From: Hofstenia miamia
Taxonomy: Eukaryota > Xenacoelomorpha > Acoela
Length of the DNA: 64,000 nt
Reading direction: 5' to 3'
NCBI GenBank assembly: GCA_004352715.1
Contig: SCFE01000055.1
Coordinates: 832,300 to 896,299 of the forward strand
Positions 1-12,559 of this stretch are shown piece after piece. The notes beneath the pieces are model-generated. The model saw only the letters and a list, made by a program, of their open reading frames with translations, did no database searches and was not told where the DNA came from. The translations under genes were made by a program, and so were the position numbers. Numbering within the stretch: the first letter of the stretch is position 1; every line of letters starts with the position of its first letter.

Positions 1-1940
1 TATATATATATTCCAAATACGAGCAAGTTTATTCAGAAATTTTTAATATTTTCTTATAATTGAATAATGAATTCATCATAAGAGTATATTAGTAACGAAA
101 TATTGAGCGCATTAAGTTGGTGATATATTGTAAGCAAGGAAGACGGGCCTTACAGAAGTTAACTATTTTTTGAAGCTAAATGTGCCTGCGGTTTGTTATG
201 TGAAAAAATCGTAGCGTGATGTCTAGACAACAATTGATGGATTGCAGGAAACATTCATTTTATTACACAATATTTTCTAATAGGAAATGCGCTAGATTAA
301 AGCTCGTGACGGACATGGCTTATTTAGGTATGGACATATGACCACAAATAATCTTGTAATATAAATAAGAAGTTGAAATTCATTTCATAATGAATATGAA
401 TCACGTAAAAACAAAATGACACATAGGTAAAAACAGAAATCACAATTGTTTGATAAAATACATTTGAATTTTTTCATTTTTTGTCAAATAAATTTTATTG
501 CACTTGATCTTGGAGGAAATATTAAAACGCTTTTCATGTTGAAATTTAATTTTGTTGTGCTTGATTTCCAACTTAACTTAGTGTTATGAAAATATACATT
601 TAAAAGTTATTTTTACCTTGAATAGCGTTTTACTAATAACAATGGTAGTTAGCTGAAAAACCGAAATGGAGCTCCTTTTTTGGAAACTGTCAAGGCTTAA
701 CTCCAGTAAAAGCCGTGCCCCCAAAACCTATTTTACAATTCATAATACCTTGAATTCTCAGCTTTGCTGGTTCAATTTTTGTCATTCAAAACTCATCACG
801 AGCAGAAGAATTTGCATGTTCAGGTGTGGACTTTCGCCTATTACTTTAGTAGCAATAACAATATTAGCGTAGCATGTTTTACAATGGCGCATGAGCTAAT
901 AAACAATGTTCTTTAAGTTACAGGCATATTGTACCATATTTTAAGTTTAATTTAAGCAATTCTCCAATTAATATGTCCATGTCAAATTTATTGAGATTGC
1001 CTGTAATTGTTAAAAGTTCTAATTCTTCATTGAATTTCATCTAAAAGCAATTGCAAATGTCAAGCATTAATTGAAAGCGCTAATCATTTTAATATAGTTT
1101 GTATTGTTTGCAAAGTATTCAAGTCTTCAGATACTGATGAAATCGAGTTAATAGCTTTCCCTTAAAATCCTTCTAGCAATTATTTAGCTCTTTTTTTATT
1201 TTCTTTATAATTAAAATGATATATCGCATCCTTTGAAGATTGCGTTCCTAATTAATTGCCATTTATAACAAAATTCCAATTAATTTCGTAAAGGTTCCTT
1301 TAATTTCTTGATTGCTTTAAATACTGAAATAGGATATGTCTTAATTTTAATATTTATAACAGTTTCTAATAGTATTCTGTTGAGCACTCACTATAAGTAG
1401 TGTGCATTTTTCATGTATGGAAAATTTAAAAGGTACAGCTAGGGTAGGAACCTAAGCCCATTATACCCGTAGCGAAATGTTACTTATGTAAAATACCTTC
1501 AAGCAACAAAAAAACCTTGAAATATGCTATTATACATGTATACTTAAAAGTTCATAGCAACCCCTGTTCACAGGACTAGAGGGGAGTAACTATATTCATA
1601 CGTATAATTGACAACACATCTAGCAGTATTAAAATACTTTAAATGGAAAATACACTGTACTGTATGTTTTCTTAAAATAAGTAAATTCAGTTCAAACCAT
1701 ATGAACGTCATCTTATGCGGCTACATCTAGGTTACAATGTAATGCACATAAGTACTAGATTTTAAACAATGCTGGGACAGAAGATGACAATAAAATGGAG
1801 CTCTTTAGACTTGATGAAGACAATGCATTTTAAGTGAATTAGTGTAATATTTTATGTGCTATGTTGTAATTTAGGCTATAAATCTCCATTAAGTTCAGTG
1901 TTACACGAAATACATATGCTATACATAGATATTTAGAATA

Positions 1941-2009
1941 GATGTATAGAAAATTCTTATAAACCAATGATAAACTTCAAGCAAATTGTTTTAATAATTA
2001 AGTTATTCG

Positions 2010-2062
<53 letters not shown>

Positions 2063-2178
2063 ATAATCATACTACGTTCAGAGCTCTTGTGCCCGGTCTG
2101 TTCCGGTAGCATAGAAGCTTAGTATGGCCTCTACCCCAATGTCTGAGCTATTAAAGAATCTTGAATCTAGTATAATAC
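1941..2178. repeat. CAA-microsatellite segment, copy 1 of a near-identical pair
   Basis: A 238-base segment contains about 17 CAA units (about 2011-2061) followed by a unique-looking 110-base tail. It is repeated at 2183-2384, separated by a single N at 2179. The copies differ by about eight substitutions plus 12 CAA units, which exactly accounts for the 36-base length difference. On the minus strand the tail contains TAGCTCAGACATTGGGGTAG, loosely like a tRNA A-box region, followed by a TTG-repeat end, so a tRNA-derived SINE is possible but unproven. Confidence 0.8.
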
Positions 2179-2182
2179 NATT

Positions 2183-2384
2183 GATGTATAGAAAATTTTT
2201 ATAAACCAATGATAAACTTCAAGCAAACTGTTTTAATAATTAAATTATTCGAACAACAACAACAACAAATAATCATACTACGTTCAGAGCCCTTATGTCC
2301 GGTCCGGTCCGGTAGCATAGAAGCTTAGTATGGCCTCTACCCCAATGTCTGAGCTATTAAAGAATCTTGAATCTAGTATAATAC
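2183..2384. repeat. CAA-microsatellite segment, copy 2
   Basis: Second copy of the 1941-2178 segment, with only five CAA units. It begins three bases after a single N (2179) and ends at the same motif, TATAATAC. Two allelic contigs joined end to end would produce exactly this pattern. A genuine tandem duplication is the alternative. Confidence 0.8.
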
Positions 2385-3974
2385 TAAGTTGAAAACTATG
2401 GGGGTAAATTCTTTGGAGAACATGTGTTTCTATATCCTTCCATTGTCGGAGATTTATGTGTAGCATAGGTCGAATGATCGAGGCTATTCGGACAGCCTAA
2501 TTGCAACAACTCTTGATAGAGACACAACATTTCAAGAATTATTTTTTAACTTAATTGTGTTGCTCTGCTTATATCTACCAGGGTTTTTGTATTGCTTAAA
2601 ATGTTGCTGACATATTAAAATGAAATTTTGCTAGAAGTGCGTATTGGCACACGGGATACCTGCAGGGGCGTACGCAGGATTTTTTGACGAGGGACATCTT
2701 ATTTATGACCAAAAGTGGTGTGAAGCCCTCGAAAATTTTTCCAAATATTAAAAAATAGACCCTAAAAATGCATTTCACGACTTAGCTTTATATTTTTTGT
2801 TTTTTACGGAAAAGTTTTTTACTTAACTAATCAAGCTCAATTTTAAAAGCCTTGCATTTGCCACAAGTAGACCCAATAAATTAAGTGGTGATTCGGTTCG
2901 CCTTCTGTATTTTCCCATAGTTTATTTATGCTTTTGTAGCTTTGTTACAAATCTCCATTGAAAAATTCTGAAATTAAATGGATTCGAATAATCAAATGAT
3001 CATAGGAATGTGCGAATGGCAATATCAGCTGAGTGTGAATGCCATTATTTGTCGGGGAAAATAACCTGTTTTCTCTTTTATTTGTATTTTTATAAATGGC
3101 TGTGTTTATTATATGCCCTAACCTAGTTGATCTTAAAGCATGTTTGCTTAAACTAATAAATTATTCCTCCTAGCAATGCGTCGCCCTTATTGATTATTTT
3201 TGTATGGCATATGCTAGCGCAATAAATTTAATTGGGTTTTAAGTAAATATATTTCTATTTCCTTTTTGTTGTTTACTACTTGGTATCTAACTCTCTGAAT
3301 AGCCGTAGAATCGTATTGATATAGTGTAGAAAATTTAATGGTATTTTGAAAGGCTATGTAATTTATTTGAAGACAATTTTTGGGCAGCTGTGTAAATACG
3401 AGCTGCTTCAAGTTGATCTCTGAATTTATTAATTCAATTAAAAGATATAATTTAGGATATGAAGGAGTATTTAATATAATTTGGAAAATAATGCCCTCAA
3501 ATATATTCTATTTCGTTGATCAATACACTGATTGCATACATTTTAAATTAATTATCAGATTCCTTACAATTAGCTATAGTTCACAAGGAATTGCAGCGGT
3601 TCTTGTCATATTATTAAAAGATTGCTTGCACTGAAAGTGCTTCTCATTGATCGAGATAACTTTGTCTATATAATACTTTCTTCAGTCTTTTAAACTAAAA
3701 TTTGTTTTTATAACGATCTACTATTGTTCAAATAAAATAAAGACTTTTAATTGAATATATCGCACTGCTTGCCACTTAACAATAATTCACATTTACCTCG
3801 AAGCAGATATAAATATATGTAGGCTTTAATCAACGCAAGCTATGTTTAGTAGACGTTAGAACCAAGTTTGTACTTTTTAAACAAGTCTTTTAAACAATGA
3901 GGAAAAAATATGTTTAAAAACCTTGAAAAAGCAGCATTTTTTGTTTTTTTCAAGTAAACGTTAATTGTAATTGG

Positions 3975-4585
3975 CAGTGGCAGCGCTAGGGTTCAACAGG
4001 AGGAAACAGAAAAATTTCAGACTTGGCACGGCAAGTAACATAGCTACTACGTAAAAATTAATCATGAAATTTTCAAGTAAGTAAATAATGCATTAAAAAT
4101 TGGCAAGACAGCAAAGGATATATTTCAATATCCTAATTACACAAGCAATACAGTACACTTAAACTAAAACTAAAAAAGCCAAAACTGTTACAAAATTAGT
4201 CAAAAAATTATTTGACAACAATTCTGCGATTGTTGTGAGATGTACAAAATTTATCAATAATTTCATCTAGGTCGAAGTTCTCAGTCCGAGTGCGGCTCGT
4301 AGCCAAAATATAAATATCAGCTAGGCGAGTACTGTCATGTAAATAATACATTTAAATAATATAAAATTGTATAGTAGACACACTTCGCATAGCTGAGGGT
4401 TGAGAAGGAGAAACAAACAAACAACCACACAAGAAACTATACGACCGATATTACTATAAAGTACCTAGACGTTTTTAATTAAATTTTTTTCTGCTCCGGA
4501 ATTGTCTCAGGGCGGGCAATCCGTAGTCAGAGCAATTCTGAGGGTAGACTAAGCCCACCCTCGCCCACTCCTAGCGCCGCCACAG
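3975..4585. mobile_element. Non-autonomous hAT-type transposon with 8-bp target duplication
   Basis: The element starts CAGTGGCAGCGCTAGG and its other end reads, on the minus strand, CTGTGGCGGCGCTAGG (14 of 16 bases match). It is flanked on both sides by the same eight bases, GTAATTGG (3967-3974 and 4586-4593). An 8-bp target-site duplication with a CA-starting inverted repeat is the hAT superfamily signature. At 611 bp, with no transposase-like frame, it is a non-autonomous copy that must have been moved by an enzyme encoded elsewhere. Confidence 0.85.
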
Positions 4586-4657
4586 GTAATTGGAATATCT
4601 ACTTGCTTTGTACATACAGGGATATGTCCAAATAGCTGGCAAATTGCACTTTGTAAC

Positions 4658-5068
4658 CAGTGTTGGTCGATTTAAATCACTCGTTTTATATCATTGATTT
4701 AAATCATGATTTAAATCAAAGCACATTATTAGTTCAATTATTGATTTAAATCAAGTACACTCAAAGAGGTAAAAGTAGTGTAATTTTATTGTTTTGAAGT
4801 CATTGCCCTGATATTGGAATGAATTGGCAAGCTCTGAATTTATTGTTTTGCATGTTTTTTATCTTCGGTTTATTTAAAATTGATAAAATTATTGTATTTC
4901 AAAAATATTAGTATCAAAAGGATTTCTAATATTTACTACTTTGGAAGATTGTCTGGGTAAAATTGAAATTTAGATAAAAAATCCGATTTATATAAAAATA
5001 ACCAATTTAAATAAAATAATCATATTTTTTTGATTTTTTTATTTAAATCGGATTTTTTCCAAACATTG
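4658..5068. mobile_element. hAT-type MITE rich in GATTTAAATC, 8-bp target duplication
   Basis: The element begins CAGTGTTGG and ends CCAAACATTG, which is CAATGTTTGG on the minus strand. Subterminal GATTTAAATC motifs are repeated in both orientations. Identical eight-base flanks TTTGTAAC lie at 4650-4657 and 5069-5076. It is 411 bp long with no coding capacity. The terminal sequence and TSD length place it in hAT. It lies only 72 bases from the end of the preceding hAT element. Confidence 0.9.
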
Positions 5069-5282
5069 TTTGTAACACAAAATGTATAAATACCGGGCTC
5101 TGTATTGAAGTATTTATTGAGTAGAATGTTGTCAATACTATTAAGTGACTGTATACATTGTTACTATTTTCCAATGAAATTTAGTAAAAAAACTTTTAAA
5201 TTTAATTTATAAATACATCGTTATTATAAAGTCTTCATAAAATTGACAGGCCCGAGATATTTCAAATCTTATTGTTATGCTT

Positions 5283-5743
5283 TTAACCCTATTTCTACTA
5301 GCGTTACTTTTGCGCAAAATTCGATTTTTCCGTATTTTTTGAACTATTTTATGCAATCCTGCTAAGAAATATAGAAAGCTACATTATGTCGGTTGGACCC
5401 GCTCATGTATTACTTTAAAGCAACAAACCGTTCTTCCACATTTTTGAAAAATTTTATCCAAGCATGTTAGGAAATATTAAAAGGCTTCTGCATAGACATA
5501 TCTATGGGGTTAGTTGCAATGGTGAATATTTGTTCTAAAAGTTATTCTTGTTCCTGCATGCAATTATAATTTTTTTGAGAAAGCTGATTTTTGTAAAAAT
5601 ATTAAAATTCTTTCCATGGAAACAGCTACTCTTGTGGTGCTTTCAGATTTTAAGTATTTTATTAGTTTGTGAGTCATAAGCGCTTAAATTTATTTTTGAA
5701 ATTATCACAGATTTTGAAAAATTCCTAGTGGAAATAGTGTTAA
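5283..5743. mobile_element. TTAA-flanked MITE, family A (piggyBac-like), copy 1
   Basis: The element is bounded by TTAA on both sides. It starts CCCTATTTCTACTAG and ends CCTAGTGGAAATAGTG, which are inverted repeats of one another. TTAA target sites with CCC-starting termini are characteristic of piggyBac-type transposition. A clearly related, diverged copy lies at 12158-12559. It is 461 bp long and has no transposase frame. Confidence 0.75.
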
Positions 5744-7983
5744 TAGTCAAAGATTAATTCAGAAGATTGAAGTGTAAGCAGACGCTAGTTGTTATAATAG
5801 GCTAAGATTTTCTGTCACATCTGTGATAAGTAAGTTGATTATTGAGTTATATTTTTTGGTAATATACATACCGAGTAAACAAGTAGTTAATAATTAAGTT
5901 CCTGCAACATAACAACTTACTTTTTTAATGTTTTGATAATAAAAATACATTGTTTTTTTGTTTTACTACATGTAAAATAAATTTGCACAATTTCTTATTC
6001 GAATATATATCTGTGAGTCAGGGTGTGTCCGACATATCATTGTTAAGGAATTAGGTCGCCTTTTTTCGAGAAGCAAGAAATGTTTACTTAACTGCCTAGA
6101 AAAGAGCATTTTGCTAAAAAAATACAAAACTTAACTCATGTTTTTTGTTTATTTCGGAAATACACGTTTTAAGCAGCAACAATCTCTTGGACTGGATCCA
6201 ATATATCTTTATCCTTCCATTTCTTTCGCAACATAAATGTTTGAAGTCTTCCATTAAGCCTCCATATTCTTCAAGCATGTTATCATTCTTGAAATTGGCC
6301 CAAATTTTTGTTTTGCACAAATTTCAATCACGATGACGCGAAAATCTTTCGAGTGGAGGCAAAATGAATAACATCATGACTTGTTTTATAAACAAACACT
6401 AAGCAATTATCTCCTAAAACATCTTGAAATACATTTTTGAATAGAAAAAAATAACATAAAGATTTATGCACGTTAATAATTTGTCATCTGAGAACTTCTC
6501 AAACTCTAAGAATAGTACCATTGTATTGAATGAGAAATGTTCGCTATACCAAGGCTAATATTGTTACAAGCAAATTCGCTCAAAATGCACGGGGATTTTG
6601 TTCTGAATTTAGTGGGAAATATTGCATTAATTTTATGAGAAGCGGTGTTAAAATATTAATCCAAAGCGCTTTAGTTTATATAGTGTTTAATTCATTACAA
6701 ATTCAGCTCCTGTATTTATGTTATATCAAACTGGTTTAATTTTAACCATTGCACGCATATTCTCATATACTTTGAAATGTACATATATATGCATTTTACA
6801 ATAATCTATGGAACGAATTATCATTTCATTTAATTGTAAATTCCAAATTTGAATGTAAGTCGAATGTGAAGAAATTTTTTTCAAGCAATATCATAGGCTA
6901 CCAGAGGTTTTTTATTCAAGAGACTCCGAGCTTAGGGGTTCGCTATTTTAGAGATCATAAGGACTCTATATATACACTCAGGTTTTCAAAATTCATTTTG
7001 ATTGCTTAGATCAAACATTTTTTGGGAAAATATTAAAAAAATTTAAAAACTAAGGTTGTGAAGTGCACTTACTGTACATATGCATGAAGCAATAAGTGCA
7101 CAACTCTAATGTTTTGCATGTACAAATATACGATGCGCTTTTCCTGGCTCTGCAGTGGCTACTGCAATATCTCACGGCGCTTATCTTCAAAATCGTTGTA
7201 CTAAACTCTTTGAAGAACTTTTCGGTGATGTACAGAATATTTGCTATCATACAAACTGAAATAATGCAATATTTCAATTTTAGAAATAATGAAGAATTTA
7301 TGTACTTATTTTTAAATATTCAAACCCTCAAAAAGAGGGATTATTGTAGCAATATTTCTATTCGAAATTTTAGATTACAAAATCAATGCATTGTGAGCCG
7401 GCCAACCTGTGTTATGTTCTAGCTTATTTGGCTGAACTTTAATACTGCATATCATTCAAGAAATACATGAATTGGTAATTGTTCAGGCGAACGTTTCAAT
7501 GATCTTATACCAAAATTCATGTAAATTTAAGAACTATTTACTGCAGAGCGTGTTGCGGGTTTAATTAAATGTGTAAATCAAGATTAATATGTGGTGGAAG
7601 TTGTTTACTTTAAATATATTCGCTTTGTCCCTAACGGGATCTGAGAATTATATCGCAAAATTCTACGCGAAATAAAATCTGTCAATTATAGTTGCTGAAA
7701 AGTTGACATGTTTGTCTCTCCAATTATAATATTACTTTACTCATTTAATGATTGCTTTTGGCGAAATGAAGTAATACCTAATGAGAGTTGACTAATCTAG
7801 TTTATGAGCATTCGATTAAATACATGTCAATCACGAATACATGCTAATTGATTATTTTCAAATATATTTTTATTTTTATATTTTACCTTTTATTACAAAT
7901 CTGCATTTTATATATAGTGAGAATCACATTTCTACATTCAAGATTTAGCTTATGCCTGTGCAAGAAAATCTGATTTATATCTA

Positions 7984-7987
<4 letters not shown>

Positions 7988-8019
<32 letters not shown>

Positions 8020-8166
8020 NNNNNNNNNNNNNNNNNNNNNNNNNNNNNNNNNNNNNNNNNNNNNNNNNNNNNNNNNNNNNNNNNNNNNNNNNNNNNNNNN
8101 NNNNNNNNNNNNNNNNNNNNNNNNNNNNNNNNNNNNNNNNNNNNNNNNNNNNNNNNNNNNTATATA

Positions 8167-8184
<18 letters not shown>
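7988..8184. repeat. TA microsatellite with a 141-base N gap
   Basis: Alternating TA on both sides of Ns at 8020-8160, followed by an ATA/AAT run. The apparent open frames across it (IYIYIY) are artefacts of the dinucleotide repeat. Confidence 0.95.
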
Positions 8185-8198
<14 letters not shown>

Positions 8199-8619
8199 AA
8201 ACTTAAATAACACGAGCGATAGCTTTAACAGTAATATATTTTGAAAAAATTACATGTGGGGATTAAGAATTACCAATGAAATTTGGCTAACAACTTCAAA
8301 TCTTTTTCTTCAATTTCGATGTTTTGACAATCCCATGCCTCATTTTTCTATATTTTTTAAAAATATTAATGATGACCTAGATTTTAGTCATTGATTAAAT
8401 CATTGTCTAGATAAATTAAAATCTGGAGAACTCAATTTTGAAACTCGAAATGTTTGAAAGTTTCGGGACTTAAAACTATAACAAAATGATATGAAATTTG
8501 GCAGACGGCTTTTGAATTTTGATCACGTTTGCATGAGCTTCTTAATTTCATTATGGATATCTCTTTTAATTTGCATTATAAATTTCACTTATTATGTAAA
8601 TTTTACTTTGTATTTTTAG

Positions 8620-8715
8620 ATCCGCCTCAAATTGAAAAAATGGATCATAAATATGAGTACAAAGTAGGAAATTTCGTTCAAATTCAATGCTCATACAAAG
8701 AAGGCAACCCACCAG
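8620..8715 (+). CDS. Receptor exon 1: N-terminal half of Ig domain a
   Basis: This is the first exon of the membrane receptor that I can recognise. The acceptor is a pyrimidine-rich TTTTTAG and the donor is CCAG|GTGACT. It is phase 1 at both ends (96 bases). It encodes residues 1-33 of the assembled partial protein: a PP start typical of an Ig domain boundary, then QIEKMDHKYEYKVG and the first Ig cysteine (C24, in IQCSY). The domain continues in the next exon after a 111-base intron, which restores D33 across the junction. The phase-1 start implies at least one more upstream coding exon, which I did not find. Ig domains of this type mediate extracellular adhesion. Confidence 0.85.
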
Positions 8716-8826
8716 GTGACTTTTTATGGCACTTATTGAGATTTGATTGTATGTGTGCATAACGCGTTGTGGCATTTTGCCATGGCCATATTTTTTGTGA
8801 CGATTTTTGCTATGGTAAATTTTTAG

Positions 8827-9000
8827 ACACTGATGTCAAATGGGTGGAGGGTAAAAAGCCGGGCGGTACAATAGTTCAGGTTACCCCAAAGCTTCTGTTC
8901 AGCTCGCATGAGAATAATATCAAAAAGTCAGGATTCTACACTTGCGTTGCCTCTAACAAAGTTGGGTATGATTACTCCACCATTCAGCTTGAAATAGCAT
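8827..9000 (+). CDS. Receptor exon 2: C-terminal half of Ig domain a
   Basis: The acceptor is AATTTTTAG| and the donor GCAT|GTACGT, phase 1 at both ends (174 bases). It codes for residues 33-91. It carries the conserved Ig tryptophan (W38 in DVKWVEG) and the second cysteine in SGFYTC (C72), followed by VASNKVGYD, a typical I-set F-G region. With exon 1 it makes a complete Ig fold. The TAA that would close the frame further downstream is intronic, which supports the donor choice. The last base T joins CT of exon 3 to give S91, leading into the next Ig domain's PPEI. Confidence 0.9.
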
Positions 9001-9253
9001 GTACGTATTTGTTTTAACTGTGGAATTTTGTAATTTAATAAATGCGTTTGGTTTCCCGAAATCTAAACAAAAATTCACTAAAGTTTCGACAACATTAATT
9101 TTTCATGGAAAATTGATCTTTTTCTATTTTTTGAAGATAAGAAGTCCAAGCATGTTCCAAGCTCCTCAAGACCTTGAATTGAGAAATCTAACGTGAATTT
9201 CATAAGAGCAACAAAACTAATGTCAAATGTAAAACTAAAAAATAGAATTTACA

Positions 9254-9545
9254 CAGGCAACCCCGCCTAAGTCGGATCGACTCGGAGCAATGAAAATAAT
9301 CCGACTTACAAGAAATCCGAGATGTAATTTTAAGGGACTTGGCTTGTACTAGTTCGGCGAAAACCGAGATTTACGATAGCGTAACTTTTGTGCAAGCAAT
9401 CTGATGGTTTTTATGAAAGAAGTTGTTTTGAAAATATTGAAAATAAACTCTGCTGTGTGTGTACATATTGGAGTTTGTTTGTTCTTTATTAATAGCACGA
9501 GTTACGCGAAAATCCGACTTAGTCATATCCGACTTAACACTCAAT
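9254..9545. mobile_element. Possible degraded pogo/Tigger-like element
   Basis: The left end reads CAGGCAACCCCGCCTAAGTC and the right end contains ATATCCGACTTAACAC. The shared core AAGTCGGAT occurs in inverted orientation, with further AATCCGACTT motifs inside. The CAG...CCCCGC start resembles Tc1/pogo-type ends. No clean target duplication is visible, so boundaries are approximate. Confidence 0.35.
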
Positions 9546-9834
9546 TTTGCATTTAGGGAAAATTTCTCGAAAAGCATAATTTGTAAAACTTACATTTTTA
9601 CTTTGGGAGATTTATTTTAAAGTGTTTATTTGATTGTTTTATTAAGTCTTCCTTAAGATTTTATTCAGTGATTTCGTAAAAAATGTCTTATTTAACGTTG
9701 CTTTATTATAACATAATTTAAGAAAAATCAATTCGTAGGGTGAACTTTCTTGTGAGTCGCATTGATGTCAAAAAAATTTATAAATACTGTTGTATTCATT
9801 ATATGTGCAAAGATTTAATAGATATTTCAATTAG

Positions 9835-10083
9835 CTCCACCTGAAATCAGCACCAATAAAATCCAGCCTGTAATAGAATTCCAGTCGGTTACAATATCTT
9901 GTTATTTGAAGCACGACCCAAATGATATTGAAGTGTGGTGGTCCAGCAAAAAGCTGAAGAAAAAAGTGGAAGGGATATCCTATTTTATCGAATCAGTTAC
10001 ACGCGATCAGGCTGGACTGTATACATGCCATGCTCGCACTTCAGGAGGCACATCAACGTCTGACACCTTGTTAACTGTGAGAT
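9835..10083 (+). CDS. Receptor exon 3: complete Ig domain b
   Basis: A whole Ig domain sits in one exon of 249 bases, phase 1 at both ends (acceptor TTTCAATTAG|, donor GAGAT|GTAAGC). Residues 91-174 include PPEIS, first cysteine C113 (TISCYL), tryptophans 125-126 (EVWWS) and DQAGLYTC with C155. The D-x-A-G-x-Y-x-C pattern is the hallmark of I-set and V-set Ig domains. A strongly basic stretch KKLKKK follows the tryptophan. A 12-kb intron separates it from exon 4; part of that length is an assembly duplication. Confidence 0.93.
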
Positions 10084-12157
10084 GTAAGCTCTTAATAATT
10101 GTATATTCTGCTAAAAAACGAATGATTTGCCGTCATATCGAAATTTTTTCATTATTGTATTCAATAATCACCAATATCTATTAATATATTTTGAGTAAGT
10201 TTCCATTTAAAAATATGTTTGTTGCATTTCTTCCCAACCCTTTTTAAGTAGAGAAGCTCAATGTAAACTTTTTTTTGCTATGAACTTAGGCAAAGCATCT
10301 CTGGTGATTGGCCGAGCCGGGGGCAAATGCGTCTGAAAAGCCTGGTTCTTTTTTGAGAAATAGATGGACAGTATATTTGTCATAAGTAAACTTTCTAATT
10401 CAATGATTGCCAAATTTTATAAATCACATATCTACGCGAATCATTAATTGTTTGTTTGTTTGAACTTAAATATATTTCAAATATATAAAAGGATGAAACT
10501 ATCTATTAATTGTCTTTTAAGATTACAAGGATTTTCCCACGTTTTTGAATCAATGTGTTTAAAAAATAAATTAAATTCTAAAATACTGCTTTCTACATTG
10601 CAATCAATAAATTTACTTTGCAAAGTTCAGCAATAATTACTTACTCAAATTATCACTTTATATGAGAATTCTTTGAGTTGGTATTTTTATTTGATCTTGG
10701 CATTGAAGGAAAAGTTGTAGGAGTAACTAAATTCAAATTCTACCTAATTTTGAATTTAAGCCTATATAGCATTGAGAAATAACTTTGCATGAATCGTATT
10801 AGTTTTAAAATTACACTTCAATTGATGTGCAACTGCTAGGCTCAAGGACAATATTAATGGTGTTTCTTTGTACTCGCTTCTCATTTTGATTGGAATTTTT
10901 AAGTTTTCCGACGTAGTTACTCATTATAATTATGTTGGAAAAGTTTAGTTTAAAAATAATTTTATAGCCTAAATTGTCGTTGAACTGTCTTAGCGGCACT
11001 TTATGGAAATAGTCTCATGACACACATTTATGATGTGAGCTAAAGTCAATTCAATAACTTCTGACATGACCTAATGTAATGTAGTTCATGTTTCAGGTCA
11101 TTCAAAAACTGCATACTTGTGTATAAATAAATGCTTATAGCTTAAGAAAATTAATATTGTTGAACATTATTCTTGAAATTTTCATTTACACTTTCATATT
11201 AAATCCTTCAAATAAATTTTATTATATTTTTGTGCTTTTACAAAGTAAAGTACTGTAATCTAATCTTGTTGCAGACTAAAAGAGAATGGAATGATGGTTT
11301 GTTCTAACTTATTTAGCTATGCACTAATAAATTAATTTTCCATACTAAATCTTAATAGCAAATGAACAACTTTTTTTAATTACATGAGATTATGCGGCCG
11401 TTTATATGGGATGTTGTGTTAATTGGAAAAGAGAGAAAAAATTCTCTTAGGATTTAACCTTTTAAAATTTTACTGATGAAAAAATGTGTATTTTCGGTAT
11501 TTACTTGAAAATAAACCCTTGTCAAAAATTTTGCGGCAGTTACGTCAATATGAACAAATTTTATAAGATTTTGGATTTAATTATATATGAATAGTTGTTT
11601 AATTTAAGAACTAAATTTATTTAAAGAGTATTGTCAAATTTAAGGGAATGTCTTCTTTAAAATTTATGCTTACTTTTGCTAAGCCGTCACTTTGCAATTA
11701 TTGCATTATAGAGAAAGTTAAATTTTTGTCGAAATGTTTTCATTTCCATCTATTTTAAAATATTTCTGTGCTGCTAAGTGAGTTGTATTTTATATTTTGT
11801 TAATTTATTCTTCTATCGAGTAATGTATCTGATATTTTTATTGGAAATCCTTTTCGTTGCGGATAAAATCCTCCTGTGAATCTCTGCTATTGTTTCAAAC
11901 TATTATGCTATTTCGATGCTGTAACAGTTTGTCATAAGTTATTAATGATTTCATAATATTGATTAAAAATCTAATGTCCTTTGACAAGAAAAACCAAGGT
12001 TTGTAGTTTATTGGATTAATTTTTCTGTTCCAAATATCTTTGAGAACGTATTGTGTTATTGAAACATCCATGTATTTTTGCATGAGTTTTCGTTCCTTTG
12101 TTACTAATGCATATCTACATTTATTTTCTTAAGATTTGAAAAAAATTAAGCCTATCC

Positions 12158-12559
12158 TTAACCCTATTTCCACTGGTGTTACTTTTACATAACAAACCGA
12201 TTTGTCTACATTTTCAACAATTATATCCAAGCTTGCTTAGAAATATTGAAAGGTTTTTCATGGACACATCTATGTGCCCATGCAAATGATGAAGATATGT
12301 GCTAAAACATGTGCTTATATCTAAATTACATGAACTATGATTTTTTTTCAATGAGAAATCCGATTTTTGTAAAAATATTCAAATTATTTCCGTACCTAGT
12401 GTTCAGATAATGAGGCGGTCTAATTTCGATAGAAATTACCACCCTTGTGGTACTTTCAGGTTTTAACTAGCTTCATTAGTTTGTGAGTTATAAGTGCTTA
12501 AAAATTTTTTGTTGAAGTCATCACAGATTTTCAAAAATCCCTAGTGGAAATAGGGTTAA
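12158..12559. mobile_element. TTAA-flanked MITE, family A, copy 2
   Basis: The element is flanked by TTAA and begins CCCTATTTCCACTGG. It ends CCTAGTGGAAATAGGG, an inverted repeat of the start. Internal sequence aligns by eye with 5283-5743 (CATGGACACATCTATG, TTGTGAGTTATAAG and the terminal 30 bases). It is 402 bp with no coding frame. Copy 2 has the cleaner termini of the two. Confidence 0.85.

Larger units (their letters stand above)
1..8619. other. Upstream flank of the receptor gene, no exon recognised
   Basis: I see no convincing coding exon here. Open frames are short and have neither Ig-type Cys/Trp spacing nor a signal peptide next to a donor site. The stretch holds the repeats listed separately (CAA duplication, two hAT-type elements, one TTAA element, TA arrays). 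Position 2664-2700 begins CAGGGGCGTACGCAGG, which resembles a transposon end, but I found no partner end. The rest is AT-rich sequence in which I see nothing. The missing first exon(s) of the gene may lie here unnoticed or beyond the window. Confidence 0.5.

Noticed and set aside
666-872. Possible first exon or signal peptide upstream of the gene
   Set aside because: No hydrophobic signal core and no donor in phase 1 leading to exon 1.
2070-2165. tRNA gene or functional pol III promoter in the CAA segment
   Set aside because: Only an A-box-like string on the minus strand; no convincing B box or cloverleaf.
7950-8213. Open frames reading IYIYIY across TA arrays and Ns (also at 29735, 35204, 61502)
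   Set aside because: Produced by TA dinucleotide repeats and unknown bases; no coding meaning.
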